Shown here piece after piece: positions 34,613 through 48,900 of a DNA stretch of 64,000 nucleotides. The translations under genes were made by a program, and so were the position numbers. Within the stretch, counting starts at the first letter, position 1, and each line of letters starts with the position of its first letter. The stretch is from positions 26,431,614 to 26,495,613 of the forward strand of contig NC_135557.1 of assembly GCF_964340395.1 (NCBI RefSeq), read 5' to 3'. The stretch comes from Glandiceps talaboti (taxonomy: Eukaryota > Hemichordata > Enteropneusta > Spengelidae). The notes below the pieces were generated by a model, which had not been told where the DNA came from, searched no databases, and was given only the letters and a program-made list of their open reading frames with translations.

Positions 34613-35980
34613 CTGTATTATGGGATACATAGAGCTACATATCAAGTATAATAAAAATGTAGGCAATACGTCAGGTTGTGTTTAGCTTGCATGCTGTACA
34701 GGTATGTATTATGGGATACATTGAGCTACATATCAAGTACAATGAAAATGTAGGCAATACGTCAGGTTGTGTTTAGCTAGCATGCTGTACAGGTATGTAT
34801 TATGGGATACATAGAGCTACATATCAAGTATAATAAAAATGTAGACAATACGTCAGGTTGTGTTTAGCTGGCATGCTGTACAGGTGTGTATTAAGGGATA
34901 CATTGAGCTACATATCAAGTATAATAAAAATGTAGGCAATACGTCAGGTTGTGTTTAGCTTGCATGCTGTACAGGTATGTATTATGGGATACATAGAGCT
35001 ACATATCAAGTATAATAAAAATGTAGGCAATACGTCAGGTTGTGTTTAGCTTGCATGCTGTACAGGTGTGTATTATGGGATACATAGAGCTACATATCAA
35101 GTATAATAAAAATGTAGGCAATACGTCAGGTTGTGTTTAGCTTGCATGCTGTACAGGTGTGTATTATGGGATACACTGAGCTACATATCAAGTATAATAA
35201 AAATGTAGGCGATACGTCAGGTTGTGTTTAGCTAGCATGCTGTACAGGTATGTATTATGGGATACATAGAGCTACATATCAAGTATAATAAAAATGTAGA
35301 CAATACGTCAGGTTGTGTTTAGCTAGCATGCTGTACAGGTGTGTATTATGGGATACATTGAGCTACATATCAAGTATAATAAAAATGTAGGCGATACGTC
35401 AGGTTGTGTTTAGCTTGCATGCTGTACAGGTATGTATTATGGGATACATTGAGCTACATATCAAGTATAATAAAAATGTAGGCGATACGTCAGGTTGTGT
35501 TTAGCTTGCATGCTGTACAGGTATGTATTATGGGATACATTGAGCTACATATCAAGTACAATGAAAATGTAGGCGATACGTCAGGTTGTGTTTAGCTTGC
35601 ATGCTGTACAGGTATGTATTATGGGATACATTGAGCTACATATCAAGTACAATGAAAATGTAGGCGATACGTCAGGTTGTGTTTAGCTTGCATGCTGTAC
35701 AGGTATGTATTATGGGATACTTAGAGCTACATATCAAGTATAATAAAAATGTAGGCGATACGTCAGGTTGTGTTTAGCTAGCATGCTGTACAGGTGTGTA
35801 TTATGGGATACATAGAGCTACATATCAAGTATAATAAAAATGTAGGCAATACGTCAGGTTGTGTTTAGCTAGCATGCTGTACAGGTATGTATTATGGGAT
35901 ACATAGAGCTACATATCAAGTATAATAAAAATGTAGGCAATACGTCAGGTTGTGTTTAGCTTGCATGCTGTACAGGTGTG
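34613..35980. repeat. 91-bp tandem array, 15 copies
   Basis: Units begin GTATTATGGGATACATAGAG and include CAATACGTCAGGTTGTGTTT and GCATGCTGTACAGGT. Spacing is 91 bp (for example 34706 and 34797). Sites GGCAATAC/GGCGATAC and TAGCTTGC/TAGCTAGC vary between units. Confidence 0.97.
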
Positions 35981-36755
35981 TAGACATAGACAGTGTGTCG
36001 CCAAAAGTAGTAAAATGTTTACAAATAGGTTTCACTCTCATCAAACTCAATCAGTAGCACAATCTTGCATTGATTATGTTTCATTCCTGATGCTTGGATA
36101 ATAAGGTTGTGCAATACATGAAATTTGACTGTGAGTGCAGACCTTGTGTGCAAGTAGCGTGCAAATAAGCCTTAGCGGGAACACTGGTATGGGTGCATCA
36201 AAGGTGAAAGTTCACAGTTCATAGATTTTAGAAACCTGATATCTACTAAGATATGAGTTTTACATGAGGAAGGATTTAGACCCAACTACCAGTTTTTCTG
36301 AAAGTACAAACACTCTATTTCTGAATTACTGTGTCTTAGCACTTTAATGTGTATGTTTTTGTTATCATACTTAAAGGGTTCATTTTTGGGTTAAAGGCTC
36401 CTTAAGATATAATATGTTCTTTAATATGGCAGCTTATCATTTGTATATATGGCAAGGAAATCTTACAAACATTTTTCTGTATATATTTTTTTTTTCAAGA
36501 CAAAGAATTTGACTTGCAGTGTGTGATGTGAAGTCTCACCATTTATACCCCTAGCCCATCCATTTGGAGCAAACTTCATGGCAGATCATGTCTTGCAAGT
36601 AAATTTGAAATGGAAAAAGTTGGCGTGAAGCACTAACTTTGATTTCCCCTCTTCTAGTATGGGTGACAGCATGTATTTCCATCTATATTCCTTTATCACA
36701 TGATTAAAACACTCTCTAAACTAGAAATTGACTAATATCAACTACATTTCCTGTC
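35981..36755. other. UBE4A 3' flank / probable 3'UTR
   Basis: Single-copy DNA downstream of the UBE4A stop. A minus-strand ATTAAA at 36425-36420 is a candidate poly(A) signal; no AATAAA was seen closer. Confidence 0.4.
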
Positions 36756-36993
36756 TCAGTCAAGAGACATACCACCATCATCTGTTGACCCTTGACCTGT
36801 TGTCCCTTGTTCCATCAAAGAGGATTCCTCAGCCCACTGTACTACATCATCCATAGCTGCAGCGCCCTCTAGTGTTAAACTACTAGCTTTACGGTGTTCT
36901 TGTTTCCAATCATCAATTTTTTTCTTGAGTTCTGTGTTTGGGATGACTTGTTCCATTGACAGTTTTTTACGATTGAAAGGGTCACTCTGATCA
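36756..36993 (-). CDS. UBE4A: UBE4A coding exon 17 (U-box end and C-terminal tail)
   Basis: Acceptor ATTTTACAG; 238 nt ending in TGA at 36756-36758, phase 2 in. Encodes [39 protein letters not shown], then a tail of about 40 residues ([20 protein letters not shown], ending GGMSLD) without counterpart in the human protein, which stops soon after the U-box. Confidence 0.96.
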
Positions 36994-39900
36994 CTGTAAA
37001 ATGACAATGATGAAATTGTTTATTTCATGTACATACATTTGTCACTATTGTCTCATTTTCTGTTGGTTGTTTACTGCTTAAATTTTGTCAGCTATGATAT
37101 GATATATGATATGATATGATATGATATGATATGATATGATATGATATGATATGATATGATATGATATGATATGATATGATATGATTGAAACAGCTCAAAG
37201 ACAAAATAAATAGTTTACATAGCCAAGCTCTAACATGGGCCTGTTCTCCTATGGACCAGTTCTTCTACAGGCCATTTTTCCTATCGGCTAAGATCTCGTA
37301 CTGGCCTATGGGTCAAGTTCTGCAATGGGCCAAGTTTTCATATGGATAGAATTCTATTACAGGCCAAAAGAGCTAAAGGGATGAGTTCTCTTGTATTTGT
37401 GTCTCTTACATAAACATGTAAGTATCTATCCAAATTCTCTCTTTACATTGAAAGTGTCTAGCTTTGTAAATGTCTTGCAATTGTTGTTTGAAAGTGTCTA
37501 GCTTAGTAAATGTCTTGCAATTGTTGTTTGAAAGTGTAAATGTCTTGCAATTATTGTTTGAAAGTGTCTAGCTTAGTAAATGTCTTGCAATTGTTGTTTG
37601 AAAGTGTAAATGTCTTGCAATTATTGTTTGAAAGTGTCTAGCTTAGTAAATGTCTTGCAATTATTGTTTGAAAGTGTCTAGCTTAGTAAATGTCTTGCAA
37701 TTGTTGTTTGAAAATGTAAATGTCTTGCAATTATTGTTTGAAAGTGTCTAGCTTAGTAAATGTCTTGCAATTGTTGTTTGAAAGTGTAAATGTCTTGCAA
37801 TTATTGTTTGAAAGTGTCTAGCTTAGTAAATGTCTTGCAATTGTTGTTTGAAAGTGTAAATGTCTTGCAATTATTGTTTGAAAGTGTCTACCTGAGTAAA
37901 TGTCTTGCAATTGTTGTTCTATCTACTGTATGGTTGGAAGTTGGCAAGATAACGGGATCTGTCATTAATGTTGACATAATTGGGTCCAGAAATTCTTCAG
38001 GAATGTCTCCTAATATCTCCTCTTCTCTTTCTTGTTGTATTGCACAGGCCTGTAAATATACACATAGTGATTTGATCAAAAAACAAGCATTTCAAAATAG
38101 ATTAATTCTATGATATTGTCATTTTTTTTTAATTGATGTCCATGGCATTGCAACATAACTAATTGAACTAATATCTCATTATTAGACATGAAATTGAATT
38201 AGTTTAAAACATCACATTTTTAGACAAAATTTCATTAAACAATTTCTACCATAGATTGCATCATCTTTTCTTGACCAATATCTCACAAGACACCATTACA
38301 AACATAGTCTATCAAATACCAGACCAGCTAACCCAGTGGTATTTCATTATAAAGTTTGAGCTTGTCTTGAATTTTGACCTAAGATCAAGTTCTGTTTGAA
38401 CTTTGACCTATAACAGAGTTCTGTTTGAACTTTGACCTAAAATAGAGTTCTGTTTTGAACTTTGACCTAATTAATACCTTGACTGTCTTGGCAAATTTCT
38501 CCACTTCTTGTATGAGTTCAGGTCTTCCAATCTTGGTTAGGACACGAATTGCACTGGGAAACAATTTATCATTGTATGACCTGCCATCAGATGACACCCC
38601 AGCACGGAAAACTTCACTACTCCCTAAGTTGATGTAAATCTGACATATGTCAGCAACCAACTGCTGTGGTTTGAAATCTAACTCACTGAAATCTTTGACC
38701 TTCAAGGAACCCATTTTAGGACCAACCTACAAAAGAGTGATAAGTATGTTAGAAAAACAGTACCAGGAAATGACAGGGTACATCTGAAGGACACAAGACT
38801 TAATCTGATTAAAATATGATGTAGGAACATGGCTTGATTACTTTATTTACATTTATTTTCTTGGTGTATAAAATTTTTTTCAACTTTGTTCTTCCAGGAG
38901 AGAGCTTATCTTCCTAAGAGGCACTCATTCTCAGAACAAAAATAATCCCAAACAAACAACTACATTTTAAGGAAATAGAGGTAAATAACTAAATGTAGCA
39001 ATTGTGCTGTATTCCTACATTAGATTTTACTCAGATTGTACTGGGACCATGTTTTCCATGTGATGGCAAGGCTGTATTAGGTAATATTGATTACCTGGTA
39101 GCACTATACCAGGTAAATAATTCAACATGGATGTCACCCTATCCACCACTGAAGGACAACACTGGAGTACATGTAGACAAAGATCCAATCAGAATTGATA
39201 ACATTATGTGTACTCAAACATTATGGACCACAACATACATATTGGGTCCTGTCAATCATAAGAATGATCTATGTGTACTCAAACATTATGGCCCACAACA
39301 TACATATTGAGTCCTGTCAATCATAAGAATGATCTATGTGTACTCAAACATTATGGCCCACAACATACATATTGGGTCCTGTCAATCATAAGAATGATCT
39401 ATGTGTACTCAAACATTATGGCCCACAACATACATATTGGGTCCTGTCAATCATAAGAATGATCTATGTGTACTCAAACATTATGGCCCACAACATACAT
39501 ATTGGGTCCTGTCAATCATAAGAATGATCTATGTGTACTCAAACATTATGGCCCACAACATACATATTGGGTCCTGTCAATCATAAGAATGATCTATGTG
39601 TACTCAAACATTATGGACCACAACATACATATTGAGTCCTGTCAATCATAAGAATGATCTATGTGTACTCAAACATTATGGACCACAACATACATATTGA
39701 GTCCTGTCAATCATAAGAATGATCTATGTGTACTCAAACATTATGGCCCACAACATACATATTGAGTCCTGTCAATCATAAGAATGATCTATGTGTACTC
39801 AAACATTATGGACCACAACATACATATTGAGTCCTGTCAATCATAAGAATGAGCTATGTGTACTCAAACATTATGGACCACAACATACATATTGGGTCCT

Positions 39901-42900
39901 GTCAATCATAAGAATGATCTATGTGTTTTGAGCAACAGACATATAGACGAGGCCAACCATGGTAAACAAATATCAGGTACAAATTGCATGGACTTCTATA
40001 CCTTGTACTAACATTTTGGTGGGTAACCCTGGTAACAGAGAGTGGCAAATCTGGTAAAACATTTGCAGATTTTCATACTTGTTTTGATGGTAACCTTGGT
40101 AACAGAGAGTGGCAAATCTGGTAAAACTTACATTGATTTATATACCTTATACCATAATTTTGGTGGCAACTGGTAACAGAGGGGGGAACTCTGGTAAAAG
40201 TTGTATAGATTTCTATACCTCCATCATAATTTTGGTGGAGTATCTTGGTAAAATGTGTACTTTACCTACTAAAACTTACTACAGACAGAGAGACAGAGAT
40301 AAACAGACTGTGTTACTTAGTGGGGAGAAAATTACTTACCAGGTGGAGAAGGAAATAATTCAACATAGATGCCACCCTATCCACCATTGAAGGACAAGTA
40401 AATATGGACTGGATTTCTATCAACAGAGGAGACAAAGAAGAAATGATGATTATTGTAATGACATAGGCATATTGGGTTCACATTCTAATTCAACAATTTA
40501 CAACTAAATCTAAATAAAATGAAAGTCCAAAACACCAAATAAAGTAAAATAAAATAAAATACCTTGTATGTAATTTTCATTGTTTGAAGAAGGCATTGAA
40601 AGTACACAAGCTGATTTGATATGTTTTGGAGTAAGTGTTGCTACATATTACAATGTACTAGTAGTATTCTACTTATCTAGAGGGTAGAACCATGGACAGT
40701 GAGTAGAACCATGGACAGTGGGTAGAACCATGGACAGTAAGTAGAACCATGGACAGTGGGTAGAACCATGGACAGTGAGTAGAACCATAGACAGTGGGTA
40801 GAACCATGGACAGTGAGTAGAACCATGGACAGTGGGTAGAACCATGGACAGTGGGTAGAACCATGGACAGTGGGTAGAACCATGGACAGTGAGTAGAACC
40901 ATAGACAGTGGGTAGAACCATGGACAGTGGGTAGAACCATGGACAGTGAGTAGAACCATGGACAGTGGGTAGAACCATGGACAGTGAGTAGAACCATAGA
41001 CAGTGGGTAGAACCATGGACAGTGGGTAGAACCATAGACAGTGAGTAGAACCATGGACAGTGAGTAGAACCATAGACAGTGGGTAGAACCATGGACAGTG
41101 AGTAGAACCATAGACAGTGGGTAGAACCATGGACAGTGGGTAGAACCATGGACAGTGAGTAGAACCATAGACAGTGGGTAGAACCATGGACAGTGAGTAG
41201 AACCATAGACAGTGGGTAGAACCATGGACAGTGGGTACAACCATAGACAGTGGGTAGAACCATGGACAGTGAGTAGAACCATAGACAGTGGGTAGAACCA
41301 TGGACAGTGGGTAGAACCATAGACAGTGGGTAGAACCATGGACAGTGAGTAGAACCATGGACAGTGGGTAGAACCATGGACAGTGAGTAGAACCATAGAC
41401 AGTGGGTAGAACCATGGACAGTGAGTAGAACCATAGACAGTGGGTAGAACCATGGACAGTGAGTAGAACCATAGACAGTGGGTAGAACCATGGACAGTGA
41501 GTAGAACCATGGACAGTGAGTAGAACCATGGACAGTGAGTAGAACCATAGACAGTGGGTACAACCATGGACAGTGGGTAGAACCATAGACAGTGGGTACA
41601 ACCATGGACAGTGAGTAGAACCATAGACAGTGGGTACAACCATGGACAGTGGGTAGAACCATAGACAGTGGGTACAACCATGGACAGTGGGTACAACCAT
41701 GGACAGTGAGTAGAACCATGGACAGTGGGTAGAACCATGGACAGTGAGTAGAACCATGGACAGTGGGTAGAACCATGGACAGTAAGTAGAACCATAGACA
41801 GTGGGTAGAACCATGGACAGTGGGTAGAACCATAGACAGTGAAGAAGAAATCTATTGTGCCATCAACTGTGCTAGTATAATATGTATTATGAAATATCAA
41901 GGAATCCCCTATTATGCCATCAACTGTGCTAGTATAATATGTATTATGAAATATCAAGGAATCCCCTATTATGCCATCAACTGTGCTAGAAATGCAATAC
42001 CTGTAATGCCGGTAAACTAATATTATACTAGATCAGTTTAATCAAGGTTTTATTTGACATATTTTCATCCAAGTAGAAAAGGATTATAAACTCATAACAA
42101 AAACTGTTCAGGGCCTCTGTTCAATAGCAACTTTGAGTAAAGGACAAGTTACTATCAAATCATCAGTAACACAAACATTTTCACTTACCTTTGGTGAGAA
42201 ACTTGAGTGTATGTATTGTGTCGTTTGACATAATATTATGAAACCTTGTTAGTTGTATATAACCATTTAGCATAGATTCACGTTCTGATCTCTCACGTGT
42301 TGTTAGATTCTTCCATTCATCATTATCACGAGCTCTCTGCATATCCTTGACTTGAGTTAACAGCTGTAATTATCAAAACCATTTTCAATTAATAGAATTA
42401 CACATCAAAAGTGTTAAAGAAGTACAAGATTTTTTTTTAGAATTTTACGGCTTAAGAAGGATTTCAACCTCAGGTTCTTGCACTATTAATGATATCTTAT
42501 TAGTGGAGCTATAAAAAAAATTACTTGTGATTATTCTTTTGTTTCGGATCAATTTCTTTCTAGCAATCTGCAAGACAGCTGTTTTTCTTGCATAGATTTT
42601 AATCCTATCAAAACTGGACCTATATAAAAATATAGTTATACATAACGTTATTATAACTCACCTGGAAAGTTTCATCCAATAGGAAGACAGTATTTATATT
42701 ATTAACATATTATTTCACTCACCTGGAAAGTTTCATCCAATAGGAAGACAGTATTTATATTATTAACATATTATTTCACTCACCTGGAAAGCTTCATCCA
42801 ATAGGAAGATAGAGTCATTCAACAGCAAGTTGATAAACCTTAGAAATAAAGGTGGGTTGACAGCATCTATTTCCTTCTCAGCTTCAACACATAATTCCTA

Positions 42901-45900
42901 TAAAATGGAAAATATCTGAAAATTATACCTAATAATAAGTAAATTTGTTAATAGAGCTTCTTGTTGGTCTTAGTTATCAGCTCTCATCTACATCTACCTA
43001 AGTTTACAACTCATTTTGATAGCTATCAGCTCTCATCTACCTGAGTTTACATAGAGTTCATTCATATACTAGGAAAATAGTGATTTTCACCAGATTTAAT
43101 TCCCTCTCTGTTTTCGGTATTTTAAAATTGTCTTTGTATCAAAACAGTACGTTTGTTTGTGTGCCAATTTAGAAGTGATTTTACAAAGTTTCCCATTTAT
43201 TTCAAAACTTGTAAAACTATGTACTCTATTTTTTTTAAATATAATAATAAACAATACAGATATTATATGTATTTCTCATTGATTTCAAACCAATCAGAGT
43301 GAAACTTTTGACAGGTTTACAGTGTACCAATAGCAACCATTGGTAATTACATGTACCATCCAATGAAAACACTGCAAATAGTTGAAAGGTTTACAGTGTA
43401 CCAATAGCAACCATTGGTAATTACCATCCAATGAAAACACTGCAAATAGTTGAAAAAGTAAGAGTTCAAAGAGGTTCACCTTAATGCTGTCTCTGTGTAC
43501 ATCCATTTTCCATACATAGTCTAATACTTTATACATAGGACGTCTGTAGTTAAATTTTTGTTCAAACTGATTAGGATCACCAGTACATTCAATAGATACA
43601 AAGACATGAATCAAAGCTGTGGACAACAGTTTAGCCAGTCTGTTTTCTTTGTATAAATCATCTCGGCTGGACCTAAAATACAACAGATCAAGTAAATATG
43701 TTATCATTTCATTTCATGATTTCTACTCTAAACAGACTTTGAACACACTGTAGTACTTATTTGATTCGAAGATGGAAATACTTTTATACTGTGCAAAAAT
43801 TGACACTTCATGAAGTGTTTTACGTAGTCACTGAATGGTCAAAATGGACTTAAGACTACTGTTTAGTCTAACCAGAAAGTTACTTACATGCTGCAGAGCA
43901 GTCCAGCTCTTTCTGATGGCATAAGTGTCTCCAGTGTTTCTGCCATCCTAGCTCTCAGATGAGGGTTGGTCATACGTTCTGGAGTTCCCATATACAATGT
44001 AATAAACGTCAATAAATGATGTAAATTACTGCCAGCAGATTGGAAAACTTGGTGATTAAACCGATATAAAAACAACACTAAATCCAGAATATTTTCAGCT
44101 AAAAGTTCCGGCATACATGTTAACATTTTACACTTAGAGTCAGGTAATGGTACTGTTGGCATTATTAATGTCTCTCTATCATCAGTCACTGCATAGTGTG
44201 AAAGATAAACTGATGTGGCTGTGACAAGGTCAAAGTTCAATTGCAGATGCTGGGGTTCAAGTAGAGCAGCCTTCATACACAGAAACACTGTCATTCCTGT
44301 AAGATTATAAAATAGTTAATTGTTAATTCTACAAGTTTGACAAGAGAATCATCTTGGTAGGAGTTTTACAGTAACAATGCAAACACTGTCAGTGTTCTCA
44401 TTCTGGTAAATATCACCCCTACTTCTGATACTGTCATACAATGTCATATGGGGTAAAAACAGTGTGGCTTGAATTTGGCAGTCACTCTTAGAGGGGGCAC
44501 TTATTTTTGGATCAAGATGCACAGTCAGGAATGATTCTGATTTTAGTTACATAGAGACTGTTAGTATGTAATATATCTTGTATCCACTGTTGTTAGCTTG
44601 TCACTTTTACTTTCATAGTAAATATATAATCAGGAGGGAGGTAGACTACATGATACATAATAAGTCATGTAACTCAGGCCTCACTGGCCAGCTGATGCTT
44701 GAAGGCACCCTGTAACTGTATACCTTACAGACTAGGAGTGTGGGGGCTTGGCAGAAACTTGTCCAAACAAAAATACTGGGCCTTTGACCAAGTGAGGGCA
44801 CTAACACAGATGGGTATGGATGTGTTAGGTAAGTGACTGGCAAAACAAAGCAAATGTGTGTATGTAGATGTTCACATATTTGCACACAACCAATCTGAAC
44901 ATAAAACAATATTACAAAGCAGACAGTTTAGGGATACACAAAAGTAATATACCTCGATCCATTTCTTCTTTCAATCTCTGTACAACATCATCTGCAGCAC
45001 CACCACCAAAACGTTCTTGATTAAGTCTCCTCGCATCATCAAATGCCCTCTGAATGCGATTCAAATCACGTGTCAATCGCGTAAACTGTGTATAGATGCA
45101 ATGAAAACCTAATCGTAGACATCTATGGGTCATAAAGAAGATCTCAGTAGAAAAGTTGTACGGAGGTCTGCTTGCTATGGGTTCTTCATTCTCTCCAAGC
45201 TGTATTAGACATGTCTCCTTAGCTAAACCTTGGAAGCAAAGTGAAAAACACTGTCATTTTGACATATACTAGAATCTGAGTGTTCTAATGTCACTAACAT
45301 GATAACAGAATCGTGATATATATATTTTCCTAAACACAAACACATCTATATACACTTAAATATTACATTTCCTGATATTTTTTCTTCATTCAGCCAGGGG
45401 GAATATGGGTGACCTAAGGGGCCTTGTCACTATGAGTCAAAAGATAAGAAGTGACAAAACCACTTAGGACATGATTAGTTTCTGGCTGAATGAAGAAAAT
45501 ACTGGAGATAATGTTTCCAGTGAGTAAATATCAAAAGTTCTAGAATTACCTTTCATATGTACACCAGTGTTAACCATTTCATCTGATGTACTGACATCGA
45601 CTTTAGAGTAGGTAGGGTCAATCTTCATTAGTTTCTCATTAACATTCACAGTGAACGGCTTACACAACTGTAGTAACACAGACCCTAAATTTAACATAAA
45701 GCCATCTGTTGCAAACTGGTGACGATTGTTCATAATGTTCCAGATTTTAGCACGACCTGAAAAATGATTAAACTTATTAGTTTCATGTGCTTTCCTTTTT
45801 TTTGCTTTCATGTTTAAAGGATACAAATTGACTTACACATGTCTACACCACTGAGTCTCTTCTTGGAAAACTGAACGAACGATTGAACAAACATGCATTT

Positions 45901-48900
45901 CACTGTAGGTAGTCAGAAATAACATAAAATCTAGACTACTACATGTATAACAGATATGTACATCCTGTGATAGGTCTGATTTATCTTGGTAGAAAGTATT
46001 ATTGAATCTATTGCATGAGATGTGTTAGCGCCCTCATGCACACATAGGCCCAGTGCTTTTGTTTTACCAAGTTTTGTTTGATATAATTGGAAGCCATAAA
46101 CATAATAGCAGATAATATGAAACCACGGATGTTTTTATACTATAACATGAAAAACTACTGAGAGACAGCACCGTGATCGTACAACTATAACTTGAAAAAC
46201 TACTGGTAGACAGCACCGTGATCGTACAACTATAACATGAAAAACTACTGGTAGACAGCACCGTGATCGTACAACTATAACGTGAAAAACTACTGGTAGA
46301 CAGCACCGTGATCATACAACTATAACATGAAAAACTACTGGTAGACAGCACCGTGATCATACAACTATAACATGAACAAGCGACCTATCGGTCAGAATAG
46401 CTCCGCTGTTGTTTTTTTTTATTTAATTTTTTATTTTGGTGACATGTAGAAGTGGTTCAGGTCTTCACTATGCAGTTTTGTTTTAGCGATGCAATAAAGT
46501 GGTTAGTGGTTCATATGATGTCTCACTATAAAACACATTTTACACAGAAGTTGGTAATGTATTGTACTTTTATACCATAGTCACCATTTTATAACAAAAA
46601 TCTACTGTTATGAAAAATTGCACAAAATCTCAGAAAAAAATGACTGGGAAATGCACGCAAGAAAAAGAAAAAAAGAGGATTTTGAGGTTGGCTATAAATA
46701 ATTCCAGTGTCTTACAGCTGTAACCCTGGAAAATTTTAATGATGAATGAAATAAACTAGGGATCTAAAATAATTTTGAGGCAATTTGAATTTCAATTTTC
46801 TAACAAATTTACAAAGTCAACAACATTCAACTTGTACTAGTTGTGGTAGATATATATAGGGAAGAAATGTATTAATCGACATCTTAGTTTCCGTACGGCG
46901 ACAATCTCAAGTACCCGGAAGAGAGTCATTCTCAGCCATACGTTACAGTGGTAACACTCGTTCATGTTCGGTTACCTTTCACAAAGAAAACACAACGAAA
47001 TGGTTGAAATGATCTTTTTTTTAATTTCTTTTCATCACAACAACAAAATCTGCGTGATTGATCAAAAGTGTTGTAAACTAAACCAGAAAGAATTATCGGA
47101 CTGGCTAAACTTCCCGATGAACTGGAGTAAGGTCCTACTACTTCCAAGTAAGCCTCGATAGTACTATAGTACGTGAGAAAATCGTCTCAAACTAGCGATA
47201 CAACTTTCAAAATATAACTTGACATGTCTTCATTTGTTAGAGTTATACAATTCAAGACGGGTTTTCACTCGAAAACAACAATTCTGTGAATAATGACACT
47301 CTGAACGCAGCGATTTCTCGGACGATGTTACCACTGTAACGTATGGCTGACAACGACTTGCTTCCGGGTTAGTCCCTCGTATCGTGCATACGGGTGGATT
47401 GTCGGCGATTAATACATACATCGTCTGATATTTTAATTCACAGTGTTTCTTGTGACCGGCGCCTGTCAGCAGACTCTGCCATTTTTTTCATCATTCCATT
47501 GTATTTAAACCTTGTACTTGACATTTCGCAATATTTATAATTCTCAACAAAATACCTCAACATGCCTCACTTCGCTCGTACTCAAAGCAGCCCCGCGCGG
47601 TATGATCACTGACACTGATGACATGATGAGAGAGAACCTTTTCGGATTTACATGTAAAACGGGGAAAGATACGCAAAACATAATGCAAAGTCTGAAGCCA
47701 AATTAAAGTTGTAATTATTTTAATTATTTTTACTTGCCAAATATTTGCATTTTGGAAAGGCAAGACACGTTCATGTCGTTTAACTTTACATGTGAACTGT
47801 CGGCCATAACTTCAACCGCATGTCTGGCATGCCCTTCCTTACGCAAGTTGTCTGAATTCTGGTTCACTGTCATTCCAAATTGCACGACAATATAGAATTA
47901 ACCACAAGTTACATGTTATCTGAAAACATCACACTTTTATAGTGGGTCTGAAGTGTGATTTTAGTGAGTACCAAGAACGTCCTGTGTTGATACTCAAGAT
48001 ACTTGCTGTGGAAAATCGCTCGGTCAAATGAGGTCACCCTCAGCTTCTGGTCGAATCAGGATAGAGTATGCAAATGAGGATGTTGCGGACTGATTTGAAG
48101 TTTACAACCCTGTTTCGAACAAACGCTTGTCATTTGGGCGCCCAATGCGTAGAATTATGACTATAACACATATTACATTGCTTGTTTGACGTCAATAGTG
48201 TCTTTTGAAAAGTGGCAGTTTACTTAAAGTCTCGTCGACTGATTTCCAATATGGCGTCGGTCATTATGCTCATTAACATATTCATTTTTTTTTCAAATTA
48301 CAAAAAAAAAATCATAAAAAATAAAAATGAGGATGTGCTGACTTGAAATTAACAAATCTGAGTAAGCTACCCCCTGCGCATCAACACGCCAGATATCAAA
48401 GCAATCTAATGAGAGGTTTTCAAGGAGTTGATGAAAATGACATTTTATGAAAAAAAATCATAAAAAATTGAAAATGGCACAGATCAACTTGGCATGAACA
48501 AATCTGAATAGCCTCCCCCCAGGGAACATGCACACCAAATATCGAAGAATTCCGACTGTCACTTCCGGAGTAGATAGTAAAAATATAAAAGTTTGACGGA
48601 CACCTATGATTCACTCTACTCTCTATACCTCAATACCCACCTATACCTAAAGCTACGCTTTCAGCTTTCGCTGACAGCGGAGCTAAAAACTACTGGTAGA
48701 CAGCACCGTGATCATACAACTATAACGTGAAAAACTACTGGTAGAAAGCACCGTGATCATACAACTATAACATGAAAAACTACTGGTAGACAGCACCGTG
48801 ATCGTACAACTATAACATGAAAAACTACTGGTAGACAGCACTGTGATCGTACAACTATAACGTGAAAAACTACTGGTAGACAGCACCGTGATCATACAAC

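Noticed and set aside
40669-41957. Three overlapping minus-strand frames of 381-426 codons
   Set aside because: All three frames of one 19-bp minisatellite are open at once; coding constraint would leave only one open.
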